Below, piece by piece: positions 23,442 through 32,068 of a stretch of DNA of 64,000 nucleotides. The notes under the pieces are model-generated. The model was not told the DNA's origin. It saw only the letters and a list, made by a program, of their open reading frames with translations, and made no database searches. A program made the translations under genes and the position numbers. The DNA comes from an uncultured bacterium (GTDB taxonomy: Bacteria > Desulfobacterota > Binatia > UBA1149 > CAITLU01). Location of the stretch: contig CAITLU010000036.1 of NCBI GenBank assembly GCA_903893315.1, forward strand, positions 1 through 64,000, read 5' to 3'. The first letter of the stretch is position 1. Each line of letters opens with the position of its first letter.

Positions 23442-23489
23442 CAACGAAGAAGGCCGGCTCCCCGTCAGGAAAGCCGGCCTTCTTCGTTG
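23442..23489 (+). terminator. bidirectional Rho-independent terminator between acyl-CoA synthetase and surface-protein genes
   Basis: A perfect 18-bp inverted repeat (left arm 23442-23459, right arm 23472-23489) with a 12-base loop lies 21 bases after the acyl-CoA synthetase stop. The right arm ends in CTTCTTCGTTG. The genes on the two sides converge here, so the structure can stop transcription from both strands. The stem is long and perfect compared with the other terminators in the window. Confidence 0.75.
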
Positions 23490-23505
23490 AAATTCCGCGC
23501 CGTTA

Positions 23506-23533
23506 CCGTGCCGCCTGTTTCCAGGCGGCACGG
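23506..23533. other. second hairpin next to the convergent terminator
   Basis: A perfect 12-bp stem (CCGTGCCGCCTG and its complement) with a 4-base loop lies 16 bases from the first hairpin and 22 bases past the stop of the surface-protein gene. There is no T-run after it on either strand. It may back up the terminator or protect mRNA 3' ends; I have no direct evidence for either. Confidence 0.5.
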
Positions 23534-23555
23534 CCGGCGCAGCAATTCACTCAGG

Positions 23556-26348
23556 TCACGAACCTATCTGCAACGGCATGTGAACCAGGACGCCGCTGTC
23601 GCGCAGTTCGACGCGGCCTCTGCCGCCCACCAGCGCGCCCTGCCACTGGGTGCGCGGCTCCAGGATCAATTTGCCCTTGGGACAGAAGACGGTGCCGACG
23701 CCGCTCACTTCGAGACCAAAGCGGCACTTGGCCTGGCTGTAAAGAATCACTTTTCCCGGCAGGGCGCCGCCAGCGAGCACGATCTTGCTGCGAAGGCGCA
23801 TGTCGAGCTTCTTCTGCACGCGCAGCACGAAAACGCTGCCGGGGTTGCCGGCCGCGTCCAACGTCAGCGTGACGTCTCTGGCCGACAGCAGGGTCCGGAA
23901 GTCGAAAACGTTGAGGCCGCCCGGATTGGACGCCGTCAGCGTCAACGCGCCGCCCGCAGGAATCACCGTGTCTCCGAGATTCGTACCAGCCGGCAGACCG
24001 GCCAGCAGCGAGTCGCCGGCGCTGACGTCACCCTGGGCCTCGGCGCAGTCATCAACGCGCGAGTTAGTCCCCAGCGTGTCGTAGTATTTCGCAGGGAAGT
24101 CAGTCCGCGCGGCAGTGGTTCCGCCCGCGACCACGTCGGTGTCCAGACCCGGCAGCCGCACCAGACGCGGCTTGCCGCGCACCGAGCTGCCGCCGCTGAT
24201 GATGTTGCCGGCCACCACCGCGTGCGAGCTGATCTGAATACCGACTCCGTTATCAAGTGTGGCGACCGCATCACCGCTGTTGGTGGTGAATTCGCCGATG
24301 CGTACCCGGCCGCCGCAGATGTCACCGGTGACGCTGGACTGGCCCCGTGTGCGCGACTGCACCTTGGTGTCTCCGACCATCACCCACCGGCACGCCGCCG
24401 GGAGCACCACGGCGTTGCCGCCGCAGGTACCTGCCGAACAGCTGTCGCCAACCGTGCACAGGTCTCCGTCGTCGCAAGAAGCCCCGTCGTCGGGGGTGCA
24501 GTGGGACGGACCCGACAAGCCCGCTCCTGGAGGTCCCAGGGTGGTCGTCGGGATCGCGTCGGCCACGCAAGCCCAGCAGGGTTCGACCGCGCACGAAGAA
24601 TTACAGCCGTCACCGGCCGTCGTGTTGGCGTCGTCGCACTGTTCGCCGGGCTCTACCAGACCGTTGCCGCACGTAGAGCAGATGCCCGCTGTTTCGCAGT
24701 TGGTCCCGTCACCTTGATAGGTGCCGCCGTCCAGGCACTGAATCTGCGTCACCACCGCGCAGTTGCCGGCGACGCTCCGACTGCAGCAGGCGCCCGTTAT
24801 GGGCACCGTGGTGCTCGTGGTCGTGGAAGTAGTGCTTGTGGTCGTAGAAGTCGTCGTGGCGCAGATGTCGACGCCGCCGATACAGACGCCCTGCGAACAG
24901 GTGTCATCAACCGTGCAGGCGTTACCATCGTCGCAGGCAGTGCCACTGTCAGGAGTGCATTGCGACGGACCCGACCCCGGGAACAAAGGCCCGGCAGGCG
25001 CGGTCGGCTGGCCGACAATGCAGGTCCAGCAGGCCTCGACCTTGCACGAGGCGTCGCAACCGTCACCGGCCGTCGTGTTCGCGTCGTCGCACTCTTCGCC
25101 GGATTCGATCACGCCGTTGCCGCACACCCCAGCGCAGATACCGGGAGTTTGGCAGTTGGTGTCGTCGCCCTGATAGGTGCCGTAGAAAGAGCACTGTCCC
25201 GACGGCACGACAAAGCACTCGCCGTACATGCAGCAGGCACCCGAAGCCGGCGGCGGGCAGATGTCGAGATGGGTGCACTCGCCGGTCGCGCGGATGCACG
25301 TATCCTTCGTACATGGGTTCTGGTCTTCGCACTGGGAGTCGAGTTCGCATCCGCAGATGCACTGACCGGTGCAGATCGCTGGCGACGTGCAGCCCGACGC
25401 CTGAGCCTCGGGATCGCACTGCTCGCCCTGATCGACGGTCCCGTTGCCGCACGACACCGACCCGGCGTTGAGGTCTATCAACAAGACAACCAGACCGAGG
25501 CAGTCGCTGTAGGGATCCTGTCCGTTCAGGCTCAGGGTATAGGAACCGGGGGTCGTAAAGGCCGCGCTGATGTCAAAAGTGTGAACGTCCCAGAGTGAGC
25601 CGTTGGTAGCGCGGCTGGTCCCCGCGTCGGGAACCGACTCGCCATCCCACAGACCGCCGGCATCGTTTATCGTCACACTTCCGGAAGCCGACGAGAAAAC
25701 AAGAGAGTTGTCGTCAAGACCGTTCGGGTCGAAACGTTGGCCGTCCGCGCTGTGAGTCTGTGCGCTCACGAGCCCGCCCTGGAAATTGATGCCCCCCAGA
25801 ACCGAGTGCCACCCCGTGTCCTCCCCCGGAAAGCCGTCAGGGGTGTTGGAATCGTTGCCGTCGAAAACGGCGAGGTCACGATTGTTGTTGGGGTTCCCGT
25901 CGTCGAACAGGACGATAAGCGAGGCCCCGTTGGCGTTGTTGCCAGGCGCTGCACTAAGACCGGTCAGGACGTAGGCTCCGTTGCCGGTCACAAGACTCTT
26001 TACGTCGGCAACGAAAGCCCGGCTCGAACCGGAACCCCAGCAGTTGGTGGTCGCGTCACCGATCGACGTGCCGCTGACTGGATTGTCATTCAAATTGATG
26101 TTCGCGTTGTCGTAAACGGAACCGGCGCCGGAATTGTTCATCCCGTGCCAGTAAAGGTAGGCCCCCGTGACCGTACCGGAAACCCCGGTAAGCGCGATGG
26201 TCCCGCTGCCGCCGCCAACCCCGCCCACAGCGGCAGAAGTCCAGTCGGTGTTGAGAAACGCGTGCTTGAAGCTTACGGGCACCGCGTGGGCTGCGGTCGC
26301 CGCAGCAAACACGCCCGTGAGTGCCAGAGAAATGATGAAACGGCGCAT
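23556..26348 (-). CDS. large secreted Cys-rich surface protein with DUF3344-like N-terminus, disulfide repeats and C-terminal beta-solenoid
   Basis: The 930-residue product starts at ATG 26348 after GGAGGGGG and has a signal peptide cleaved near AHAVP. Residues about 25-290 form a beta-rich domain with GASLIVLFDDGNPNNNRDLA and SLWDVHTFDI, similar to DUF3344. Residues 299-650 are Cys-rich with three CGNG...GE.CD repeats, a pattern known from myxobacterial and related surface proteins. A Thr/Ser linker lies at 497-516. Two composite modules (369-491 and 519-643) are clearly related. The C-terminal 280 residues, with KLDMRLRSKIVLAGGALPGK and similar turns, look like a beta-solenoid resembling ice-binding-like folds. 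Many disulfides imply a life outside the cytoplasm. The function is unknown; adhesion or surface coating is inference. Confidence 0.85.
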   Translation of the reverse strand: MRRFIISLALTGVFAAATAAHAVPVSFKHAFLNTDWTSAAVGGVGGGSGTIALTGVSGTVTGAYLYWHGMNNSGAGSVYDNANINLNDNPVSGTSIGDATTNCWGSGSSRAFVADVKSLVTGNGAYVLTGLSAAPGNNANGASLIVLFDDGNPNNNRDLAVFDGNDSNTPDGFPGEDTGWHSVLGGINFQGGLVSAQTHSADGQRFDPNGLDDNSLVFSSASGSVTINDAGGLWDGESVPDAGTSRATNGSLWDVHTFDISAAFTTPGSYTLSLNGQDPYSDCLGLVVLLIDLNAGSVSCGNGTVDQGEQCDPEAQASGCTSPAICTGQCICGCELDSQCEDQNPCTKDTCIRATGECTHLDICPPPASGACCMYGECFVVPSGQCSFYGTYQGDDTNCQTPGICAGVCGNGVIESGEECDDANTTAGDGCDASCKVEACWTCIVGQPTAPAGPLFPGSGPSQCTPDSGTACDDGNACTVDDTCSQGVCIGGVDICATTTSTTTSTTSTTTSTTVPITGACCSRSVAGNCAVVTQIQCLDGGTYQGDGTNCETAGICSTCGNGLVEPGEQCDDANTTAGDGCNSSCAVEPCWACVADAIPTTTLGPPGAGLSGPSHCTPDDGASCDDGDLCTVGDSCSAGTCGGNAVVLPAACRWVMVGDTKVQSRTRGQSSVTGDICGGRVRIGEFTTNSGDAVATLDNGVGIQISSHAVVAGNIISGGSSVRGKPRLVRLPGLDTDVVAGGTTAARTDFPAKYYDTLGTNSRVDDCAEAQGDVSAGDSLLAGLPAGTNLGDTVIPAGGALTLTASNPGGLNVFDFRTLLSARDVTLTLDAAGNPGSVFVLRVQKKLDMRLRSKIVLAGGALPGKVILYSQAKCRFGLEVSGVGTVFCPKGKLILEPRTQWQGALVGGRGRVELRDSGVLVHMPLQIGS
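24420..25244 (-). repeat. duplicated Cys-rich composite module with Thr-rich linker
   Basis: Two copies (24876-25244 and 24420-24794) each encode about 123 residues in the order GACC..., GTYQGD.TNC.T.GIC, CGNG...GE.CDDANTTAGDGC, C...CW.C and CTPD.G..CDDG..CTV.D.CS.G.C. The linker between them (24801-24860) is almost only Thr and Ser with low-complexity DNA. The match in order and spacing shows an internal duplication rather than chance. Confidence 0.85.
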
Positions 26349-26675
26349 GGGAAAACCCCCTCCATTTGTCGTGGGTTCTTACCCCACGAGCCAAAGGCCT
26401 CCCGGTCCATCAAGCCGACCGAACAGGCGTGTGATCTATCTACTTTCCTGGTAGGTCGGGGCCGACCGCCGGGATGCGTGTGGATTGTAGTCCGGCTCTA
26501 CGGATTCATGCAAGCAGGGTCTGGGCGTTCCGCGCTTGATCGACAGGAAAAAACGCAGCCCGGCAGGCATTTCCCCCACCAACGTGGAGTGCAGGCATCG
26601 CGATGGCTATCATCGATTGAGTTTGCACGAGCACGGTGCGGAGCCGGCACACCCGCCTGCGGATTGACGGCTGCG
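26349..26675 (-). other. 327-bp intergenic leader region upstream of the large surface protein
   Basis: No gene is visible in this gap. Next to the surface-protein start there is a 7-bp hairpin (26369-26389, GTAAGAA loop on the minus strand) just before the GGAGGGGG ribosome binding site. Farther up, CCGACC and GGTCGG segments about 35 bases apart could pair. The arrangement could be a structured 5' leader, but I do not recognise a known riboswitch, and the rest of the gap has nothing I can name. Confidence 0.35.
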
Positions 26676-27470
26676 TCAAGAGCCCGCGACATCTTCGAGA
26701 GCGAAGCCCCAGTCGGCCAGAATCGCCTCTTCGTCGGCAGAGTCCCGGGCTTTCTTGAAACGTGCCGCCGAGCGGCCCTTCACTCGCCGCTCGCAAGCGG
26801 CCCAGTCGCGGTGTCTGGCCGGGACGCCATCGACAACGCTCAAGTACGAGTATGCGGCCTTTTTCGACGCCGCCCCCGAACGCTCAGACGACTTGCGCCT
26901 GCTCGAAGATGTCACAGGTTCTTCGCCCGTCGTGGCATCGAGGTCGATGACATAGGACGCGCACGGACCTTCGTAGAGCACGACCGCCGTGCCGGCGGCG
27001 AACCCCGACGCGATGGCATCGGCCCTTTCGTTACCCGCGATACCGACGTGGCCGCGCACGTAGCGCCACTGCACCTTGGGGCCGGCGAGCGCGGTGTGGC
27101 CGAGAGCTTGCGCAAGAGCTTCCCACAGGTCGCGATTGGCGACGTCCGAACCGTCGGCAGTCTTCCAACCGCGCCTCTTCCACGACGCCATCCACTGCGT
27201 CACTCCACGGATCAGATAGGTAGAGTCCGTCAAGATGGCGACGTCGAGCGCTTCACCTCCGGCGCCGCTGCCGAGCCAGTTCAGCGCCTGGAGAGCCGCC
27301 GTCATCTCCATCCTGTTATTGGTGGTGTGGCCGCCGAAGCCGCCGAGTTCGCGCACCGCCGCGCGCGCGATGCGAATCACCGCGCCCCAGCCACCCGGTC
27401 CCGGATTACCTTTGGCGGCACCGTCGGTGAAGACGACGACCTCGAGCGGCCCGCTCAAACTTCGTCCCAC
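26676..27470 (-). CDS. rnhA: ribonuclease HI with C-terminal viroplasmin-like domain
   Basis: The N-terminal 155 or so residues are a full RNase HI: Asp16 (VVFTDGAAKGNPGPGGW), Glu55 (NNRMEMTAAL), Asp82 (ILTDSTYLI) and Asp151 (GNERADAIA), with His141 in YVRGHVGIAGN. The enzyme cuts the RNA strand of RNA-DNA hybrids. After a Ser/Arg/Lys linker (about 185-205) there is a domain of about 50 residues with AYSYLSVVDGVPARHRDWAA and then WG. It resembles the viroplasmin/hybrid-binding domain normally found at the N-terminus of eukaryotic RNase H1. GTG 27470 is the likely start. The 5' end overlaps cbpM by 16 bases. Confidence 0.9.
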   Translation of the reverse strand: MGRSLSGPLEVVVFTDGAAKGNPGPGGWGAVIRIARAAVRELGGFGGHTTNNRMEMTAALQALNWLGSGAGGEALDVAILTDSTYLIRGVTQWMASWKRRGWKTADGSDVANRDLWEALAQALGHTALAGPKVQWRYVRGHVGIAGNERADAIASGFAAGTAVVLYEGPCASYVIDLDATTGEEPVTSSSRRKSSERSGAASKKAAYSYLSVVDGVPARHRDWAACERRVKGRSAARFKKARDSADEEAILADWGFALEDVAGS

Positions 27471-27724
27471 TCACGCTCGGGTTCCAGCAGCAGATCCAGC
27501 GCTCCCAGACTGACGCCGTGATACACGCTGAGTCGAACCACATCAGCTACCCGATCCATCACGCAAGTGGAGAGCAGGATCTCCTCACCGACCACGCGGC
27601 CGCGGCCGAGCAGTCCGTATTCGTAGACCTCGCGCACCCACTCGACCTCGCAGGCGTAACATTCGGCGATCGCCGCAAGGCTCAAGTAGCCCTCACCTTC
27701 GATGATGACGCGCAGATGCTTCAC
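27455..27724 (-). CDS. cbpM: chaperone modulator CbpM-like (MerR-type helix-turn-helix)
   Basis: The 89-residue protein is a CbpM-type modulator: an N-terminal segment followed by [20 protein letters not shown], a short helix-turn-helix-like stretch, and a leucine-rich C-terminus. In E. coli, CbpM binds and inhibits the DnaJ-like CbpA. Here the start GTG 27724 overlaps the stop of the DnaJ-like gene (GTGA at 27721-27724), the standard cbpA-cbpM order, which strongly supports the assignment. Its own stop lies 16 bases inside rnhA. Confidence 0.85.
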   Translation of the reverse strand: MKHLRVIIEGEGYLSLAAIAECYACEVEWVREVYEYGLLGRGRVVGEEILLSTCVMDRVADVVRLSVYHGVSLGALDLLLEPEREWDEV

Positions 27725-28746
27725 GACCCTTCTCCCTCGCGGCCACCACCCGTCACGTTGTCGCCCGCTTCCTCGGCAATCTCGTGCAGCAGTTCCAGCT
27801 GTCGCGCGTTCAGTTCGGGAATCGCTATCCTCACCACCGCGTAGAAGTCACCGCGGGCGCCGCGGCCGTCGTCGAAACCCTTTGCGCGCAGACGCAACCG
27901 GGTGCCGGCCCTGGTAGCCGGCGCCACGTTGAGAGCCACCGAACCATCGACGGTCTTGATGACCACCCTGGCACCGAAGACGGCTTGCCACGGAGAAAGC
28001 TCGAGGTCCGCTTCGACGTCTCGGCCGACCAGACGGTACACGTCGTCCGACACCAGCCTCAGCGTGACGAAAAGATCCCCGTCCTCGCCGCCGCCCTGAG
28101 CCGCCTCGCCGAGACCACGCAGACGCAGCGTCATGCCGTCGGTCAACTTTGCCGGGATCGCCAGATCGATGGTGCGCCGATCGTGGAGACGGCCCACGCC
28201 CACGCACTCCGGACACACGTGCTCTCCGGAAAAACCGACGCCGCCGCAGCGGCTGCAGGCCTTGGTGCCGGGAACCTCGAACCGCGACTTGCCGCCCGCC
28301 AGCGCCACACCGACAGGAAGCGCAAGTTCGGCGCGCACGTCGCCGCCGCGATGTTCGAAGCGCCCATGACGCGCGCGCTGCGCACCCTGCGAGCGGCGCA
28401 TCTCGTCCCCGAACAACGACTCGAAGAATTCAGAGAACCCGCCTTGTCCGAACGAGCGCTCGAACTCCTCGCGGGTCATGTGCTGCTCGCCCGGCGGCGC
28501 CTGGAAGTCCTGCCCCTGGCGCCAGTCGGCGCCGAAACGGTCGTAGCGCGAACGCTTCTCCGGGTCCGAGATCACCTCGTAGGCCTCGGCTATGCGCTTG
28601 AATTGCTGCTCGGCCTGGTCGCGTTCGGCGGCCGGATGACGGTCCGGGTGCCACTTCAGCGCGAGCTTTCGGTAGGCCTTCTTGACCTCATCCCCGCCAG
28701 CGTCGCGAGCGACCCCGAGCACCGAGTAGTAGTCCTGGAATTCCAC
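27721..28746 (-). CDS. cbpA: DnaJ/CbpA-type J-domain co-chaperone with a single zinc site
   Basis: The product of about 341 residues starts at GTG 28746 with a J domain ([11 protein letters not shown], then HPD at residues 33-35). A Gly/Phe-rich region and a substrate-binding part follow. In the middle it has only two C-x2-C-x-G-x-G motifs ([16 protein letters not shown]), where DnaJ has four and CbpA none. The C-terminal domain ([20 protein letters not shown]) is typical of DnaJ/CbpA. The protein works with DnaK to bind unfolded clients. The upstream Cys-rich extension of the frame is discarded because it does not match homologs. It is coupled to cbpM. Confidence 0.88.
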   Translation of the reverse strand: MEFQDYYSVLGVARDAGGDEVKKAYRKLALKWHPDRHPAAERDQAEQQFKRIAEAYEVISDPEKRSRYDRFGADWRQGQDFQAPPGEQHMTREEFERSFGQGGFSEFFESLFGDEMRRSQGAQRARHGRFEHRGGDVRAELALPVGVALAGGKSRFEVPGTKACSRCGGVGFSGEHVCPECVGVGRLHDRRTIDLAIPAKLTDGMTLRLRGLGEAAQGGGEDGDLFVTLRLVSDDVYRLVGRDVEADLELSPWQAVFGARVVIKTVDGSVALNVAPATRAGTRLRLRAKGFDDGRGARGDFYAVVRIAIPELNARQLELLHEIAEEAGDNVTGGGREGEGS

Positions 28747-28869
28747 GTTACGACCCCGCCACCCCGTATCACCAAAAAACTCAAACGCCCAGTCTGCTCG
28801 ACAGGTCCGGGTCCAGGGCGCGCAGCAACACGGCCGCACTCGAGTCGGATAACGCCGCTGTCGCCTCGC

Positions 28870-30156
28870 TCACGAACCGCTCCGGTCCGCCGCTATTTCT
28901 TCAAGTTCACGGCCCGCCGTCTCGGGGACCATCAACATCAGGAAGACCGGCCCGAGCAGCGCGCACCCGGCCATCGCACTGACCGCACTGCCGTGACTTC
29001 CGAAAGCAACGTAAAGCAGCCCCTCGCAGCCCAGGCCGGCGGCGATCCCGAGCGTGGCCACCGCACTGCGGACCCCCGAAGCAGTGGAACGATGCGAAGT
29101 CGCGAACAGTTCGCCGCCGAGCGCTGCAAACAGGACGTCGATCCCGAACTGAGTGAAGATGACGCCGACCCAGGCCAGCGGAACGATCGGGCCGACACCT
29201 CGATAGAAGGCCACTGCCGCGACCGTGTTGACGACGATGGCCGCCGACAGCACGCGGCGGCGGCCGAAGTGATCGCTGGCGCGGCCGCACAGTACGCCGC
29301 CGCCGATAGCCAGTATTCCACCCACCAGAAACAAGACGCTGACCTGCGCCGGCGAATAGCCGCGCTCAGCCTGCAGGAACTTTGACTGGAACTGCACGAT
29401 GGTGCCGCCGGCGATCGCCACCGGAAACAGTGCCGCCGTCAGCGCGACGACGCGCCGCGGGTAACGTGCGATCAATTCGCGCATCGGATCGAGCCATGCC
29501 GCCTGCAGCGGCCCGCACTGTTGTTGATGCACGGCGAAACGACGGGTTTCGCCCAGAGCTCGGCGCATCCAAGGAAACAGCAGCAGAGGCAGGACACCGA
29601 GGAAATACAGAGCCCTCCATCCGTACGGAAGAAAGTCCACGGTCGCGAACACCGCCGCGGATATTCCGTGCCCGAGACCGCCGAAGGCCATCAGCATTCC
29701 GATCCCCCACCCTCGCGCTCCCGCATCGAGTTCTTCGGTTATCACTACGACCGCGAGCATCTCCTGAGCGTACATGAACAGTCGAGCGACGAACTGCAGT
29801 ACGATGAAATCGGCGGCACCACGGCAGAATGCAGTAAGAAACGTGCACGCACTGAATCCGATGACGGTCACCAGCAAGAGCCGGCGGCGGCCGACCCGAT
29901 CCGCGAACATGGTAAGCGCCAGGGCCGGCAACACTCCGAGCCGCACGATGCCGGCAAGCAGACCGACCTGGGTTTCGGGAACCCCCAAGCCGGCCTGGAT
30001 CTGCGGCAGCGCTACGTTGAGAACGCCGATGTCGTAGGAATTGAACAGAAAGGCGACGCCGAGAGCGCCGAGCATCTGCCAGTGATTGGAAGTAACGCAC
30101 GCCGGAGGCGGGGCATAAAAGAACAGCCACGCCCACCAGGGCCGGCGCGCTTTCAC
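28870..30156 (-). CDS. MFS transporter
   Basis: The 428-residue membrane protein has about 12 hydrophobic segments. The loop FADRVGRRRLLLVTVIG between the second and third segments fits the MFS signature (D-R-x-G-R-R), and the second half has RASDHFGRRRVLSAAIVV. An unusual N-terminal stretch (WAWLFFYAPPPACVTSNHW) precedes the first segment. GTG 30156 is the likely start. The substrate is not predictable; the layout looks like the metabolite-H+ symporter subfamily. It is separated from ilvD by 127 bases and from cbpA by 123 bases. Confidence 0.88.
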   Translation of the reverse strand: MKARRPWWAWLFFYAPPPACVTSNHWQMLGALGVAFLFNSYDIGVLNVALPQIQAGLGVPETQVGLLAGIVRLGVLPALALTMFADRVGRRRLLLVTVIGFSACTFLTAFCRGAADFIVLQFVARLFMYAQEMLAVVVITEELDAGARGWGIGMLMAFGGLGHGISAAVFATVDFLPYGWRALYFLGVLPLLLFPWMRRALGETRRFAVHQQQCGPLQAAWLDPMRELIARYPRRVVALTAALFPVAIAGGTIVQFQSKFLQAERGYSPAQVSVLFLVGGILAIGGGVLCGRASDHFGRRRVLSAAIVVNTVAAVAFYRGVGPIVPLAWVGVIFTQFGIDVLFAALGGELFATSHRSTASGVRSAVATLGIAAGLGCEGLLYVAFGSHGSAVSAMAGCALLGPVFLMLMVPETAGRELEEIAADRSGS

Positions 30157-30283
30157 GCTACGGCCTCATCCGCCTGCGCGCCGACATCACCGGCAATCAC
30201 GTTCCCGCAAAGAGCACCACGCGTCGATTTCGCGCTCACGGCGTTGCGACGATCGTATCGCGTCGCCCACCGGCCGCGCCGAT

Positions 30284-31978
30284 TCAGCAGGTCACCGCGC
30301 CCTTCGAAGCGCACGACACAAGCTTGGCGTACTTGGCCATCACGCCGGTGGTGTAGCGCGGCGCCGGAGCTTTCCAGGACGCACGGCGGCGGGCGAGTTC
30401 GGCCTCGTCCACATTGATCTGCAGCAGCGCGACTTCAGCGTCGATCGTGATGCTGTCGCCCTCGTTGACCAGCGCCAACGGACCACCGACCTGCGCCTCT
30501 GGCGCGACGTGGCCGACCACCAGCCCGTAGGTGCCGCCCGAAAAGCGTCCGTCGGTTATCAGCCCGACGCTGTCGCCGAGCCCCTTGCCGATGATCGCGC
30601 TGGTCGGAGACAACATCTCGCGCATGCCCGGGCCGCCTTTGGGTCCCTCGTAGCGAATCACCAGCACATCACCCGGTTTGATGCGGTCGTTCAAGATGGC
30701 GCGCATCGCGTTCTCCTCGGAATCGAATACCCGCGCCGGTCCGGTGATCTTGATGCTCTTCAGGCCGCTGATCTTGGCAACCGCGCCGTCGGGCGCGAGA
30801 TTGCCGCGCAGCACCGCCAGATGCCCCTGGCGATACATCGGACGATCGAAAGGACGCACGACCTCTTGTCCCTGCGGCGGAGCCCCCGACACCGAAGCGA
30901 GGTTCTCGGCAATCGTCTTGCCGGTGATCGTCAGACAATCGCCGTGAAGCAACCCATGCTCGAGCAACATCTTCATGATCAGCGGAATGCCGCCGACGCG
31001 GTGCAGATCAGTCGCCACATAACGTCCCGAAGGTTTGAGGTCGGCCAGCACCGGCACGCGCAGCCGCATGCGCTCAAAGTCATCCAGTTCGAGGTCGACC
31101 TCGGCCGCATGTGCGATCGCCAGCAGGTGCAGCACCGCGTTGGTAGATCCGCCGACCGCGAACGTGACCGCGATCGCGTTTTCGAAGGCCTTCTTCGTCA
31201 GAATCTTGCGAGGCGTCAGGTTGCTGCGTACCAGATCGACGAGAGTCAGCCCGCTGCGGTAGGCGCTTTCGGCTTTCTCCTGATCCTCTGCTGCCATCGT
31301 CGATGAGTACGGAAGGCTCATGCCGAGCGCTTCGAAGGCGCTGCTCATGGTATTGGCGGTGTACATGCCGCCGCACGCGCCCTTGCCGGGAATCGCCAGC
31401 CGCTCGATCTGGGACAAGTCATCGTGCGAGATGCGACCGGCTCCGTACTCGCCGACCGCCTCGAATACGCTGACGACGGTGAGGTCTTTGCCGGCGTAAT
31501 GCCCGGGTTTGATGGTGCCTCCGTAGACAAACACCGACGGGATATCCAGACGCGCCATCGCGATCATCGCACCGGGCATGTTCTTGTCGCAGCCGCCGAT
31601 GGCGAGCAATCCATCCATCAACTGCCCGCGGCACACGGTTTCGATCGAATCGGCGATCACCTCGCGGCTGATCAGCGAGCACTTCATGCCTTCGGTGCCC
31701 ATCGAAATCCCGTCGCTGATCGTGATCGTGCCGAACGTCTGCGGCATACCTCCCGCCTCGCTCATCCCGCGCGCCGCTTCCGCAGCCAGCTCGGCGATGC
31801 CCGAGTTGCACGGAGTGATGTCGCTGTGGGCGCTGGCCAGCGCGAGGATGGGTTTGCCGAAATCACGATCGCCGAACCCGACGGCACGCATCATAGCGCG
31901 GTTGGGCGCACGTTCGTCGCCGTCGGTGAGCAGGTAGCTGTGGCGGTTCAGGCCTTGGGTCGTTTTGGTATCGGACAT
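30284..31978 (-). CDS. ilvD: dihydroxy-acid dehydratase
   Basis: The 564-residue enzyme matches IlvD along its length. The Fe-S cluster cysteines appear in [21 protein letters not shown] and [14 protein letters not shown], and the C-terminal [20 protein letters not shown] is diagnostic. IlvD dehydrates 2,3-dihydroxy-3-methyl(valerate) acids in valine, leucine and isoleucine synthesis. Close relatives such as Edd act on sugar acids, but length and motifs favour IlvD. ATG 31978 follows a 90-base gap to the surface-protein gene; the gene appears monocistronic. Confidence 0.95.
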   Translation of the reverse strand: MSDTKTTQGLNRHSYLLTDGDERAPNRAMMRAVGFGDRDFGKPILALASAHSDITPCNSGIAELAAEAARGMSEAGGMPQTFGTITISDGISMGTEGMKCSLISREVIADSIETVCRGQLMDGLLAIGGCDKNMPGAMIAMARLDIPSVFVYGGTIKPGHYAGKDLTVVSVFEAVGEYGAGRISHDDLSQIERLAIPGKGACGGMYTANTMSSAFEALGMSLPYSSTMAAEDQEKAESAYRSGLTLVDLVRSNLTPRKILTKKAFENAIAVTFAVGGSTNAVLHLLAIAHAAEVDLELDDFERMRLRVPVLADLKPSGRYVATDLHRVGGIPLIMKMLLEHGLLHGDCLTITGKTIAENLASVSGAPPQGQEVVRPFDRPMYRQGHLAVLRGNLAPDGAVAKISGLKSIKITGPARVFDSEENAMRAILNDRIKPGDVLVIRYEGPKGGPGMREMLSPTSAIIGKGLGDSVGLITDGRFSGGTYGLVVGHVAPEAQVGGPLALVNEGDSITIDAEVALLQINVDEAELARRRASWKAPAPRYTTGVMAKYAKLVSCASKGAVTC

Positions 31979-32007
31979 GGTGACAATACTCCCGAAATCA
32001 AAGTTTC

Positions 32008-32013
32008 ATTCTA
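32008..32013 (-). promoter_or_regulatory. possible -10 element upstream of ilvD
   Basis: The minus strand reads TAGAAT about 30 bases before the ilvD start, a reasonable -10 box. I see no good -35 at the right spacing, so this is weak evidence. The 90-base gap between the neighbouring surface-protein gene and ilvD does leave room for a promoter. Confidence 0.3.
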
Positions 32014-32068
32014 CAGCACATCGGATGCGGCGAACGCTGACGCGGCAATCGCAGCCCTCGTCCTTTCA

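Noticed and set aside
23487-25598. Plus-strand open frame of 703 codons
   Set aside because: It is the complement of the Cys-rich surface protein; composition (Arg/Ala/Val) and lack of any motif mark it as a shadow.
26349-26675. Cyclic-di-GMP (GEMM) riboswitch before the surface protein
   Set aside because: The characteristic conserved core sequences are not visible, only simple hairpins.
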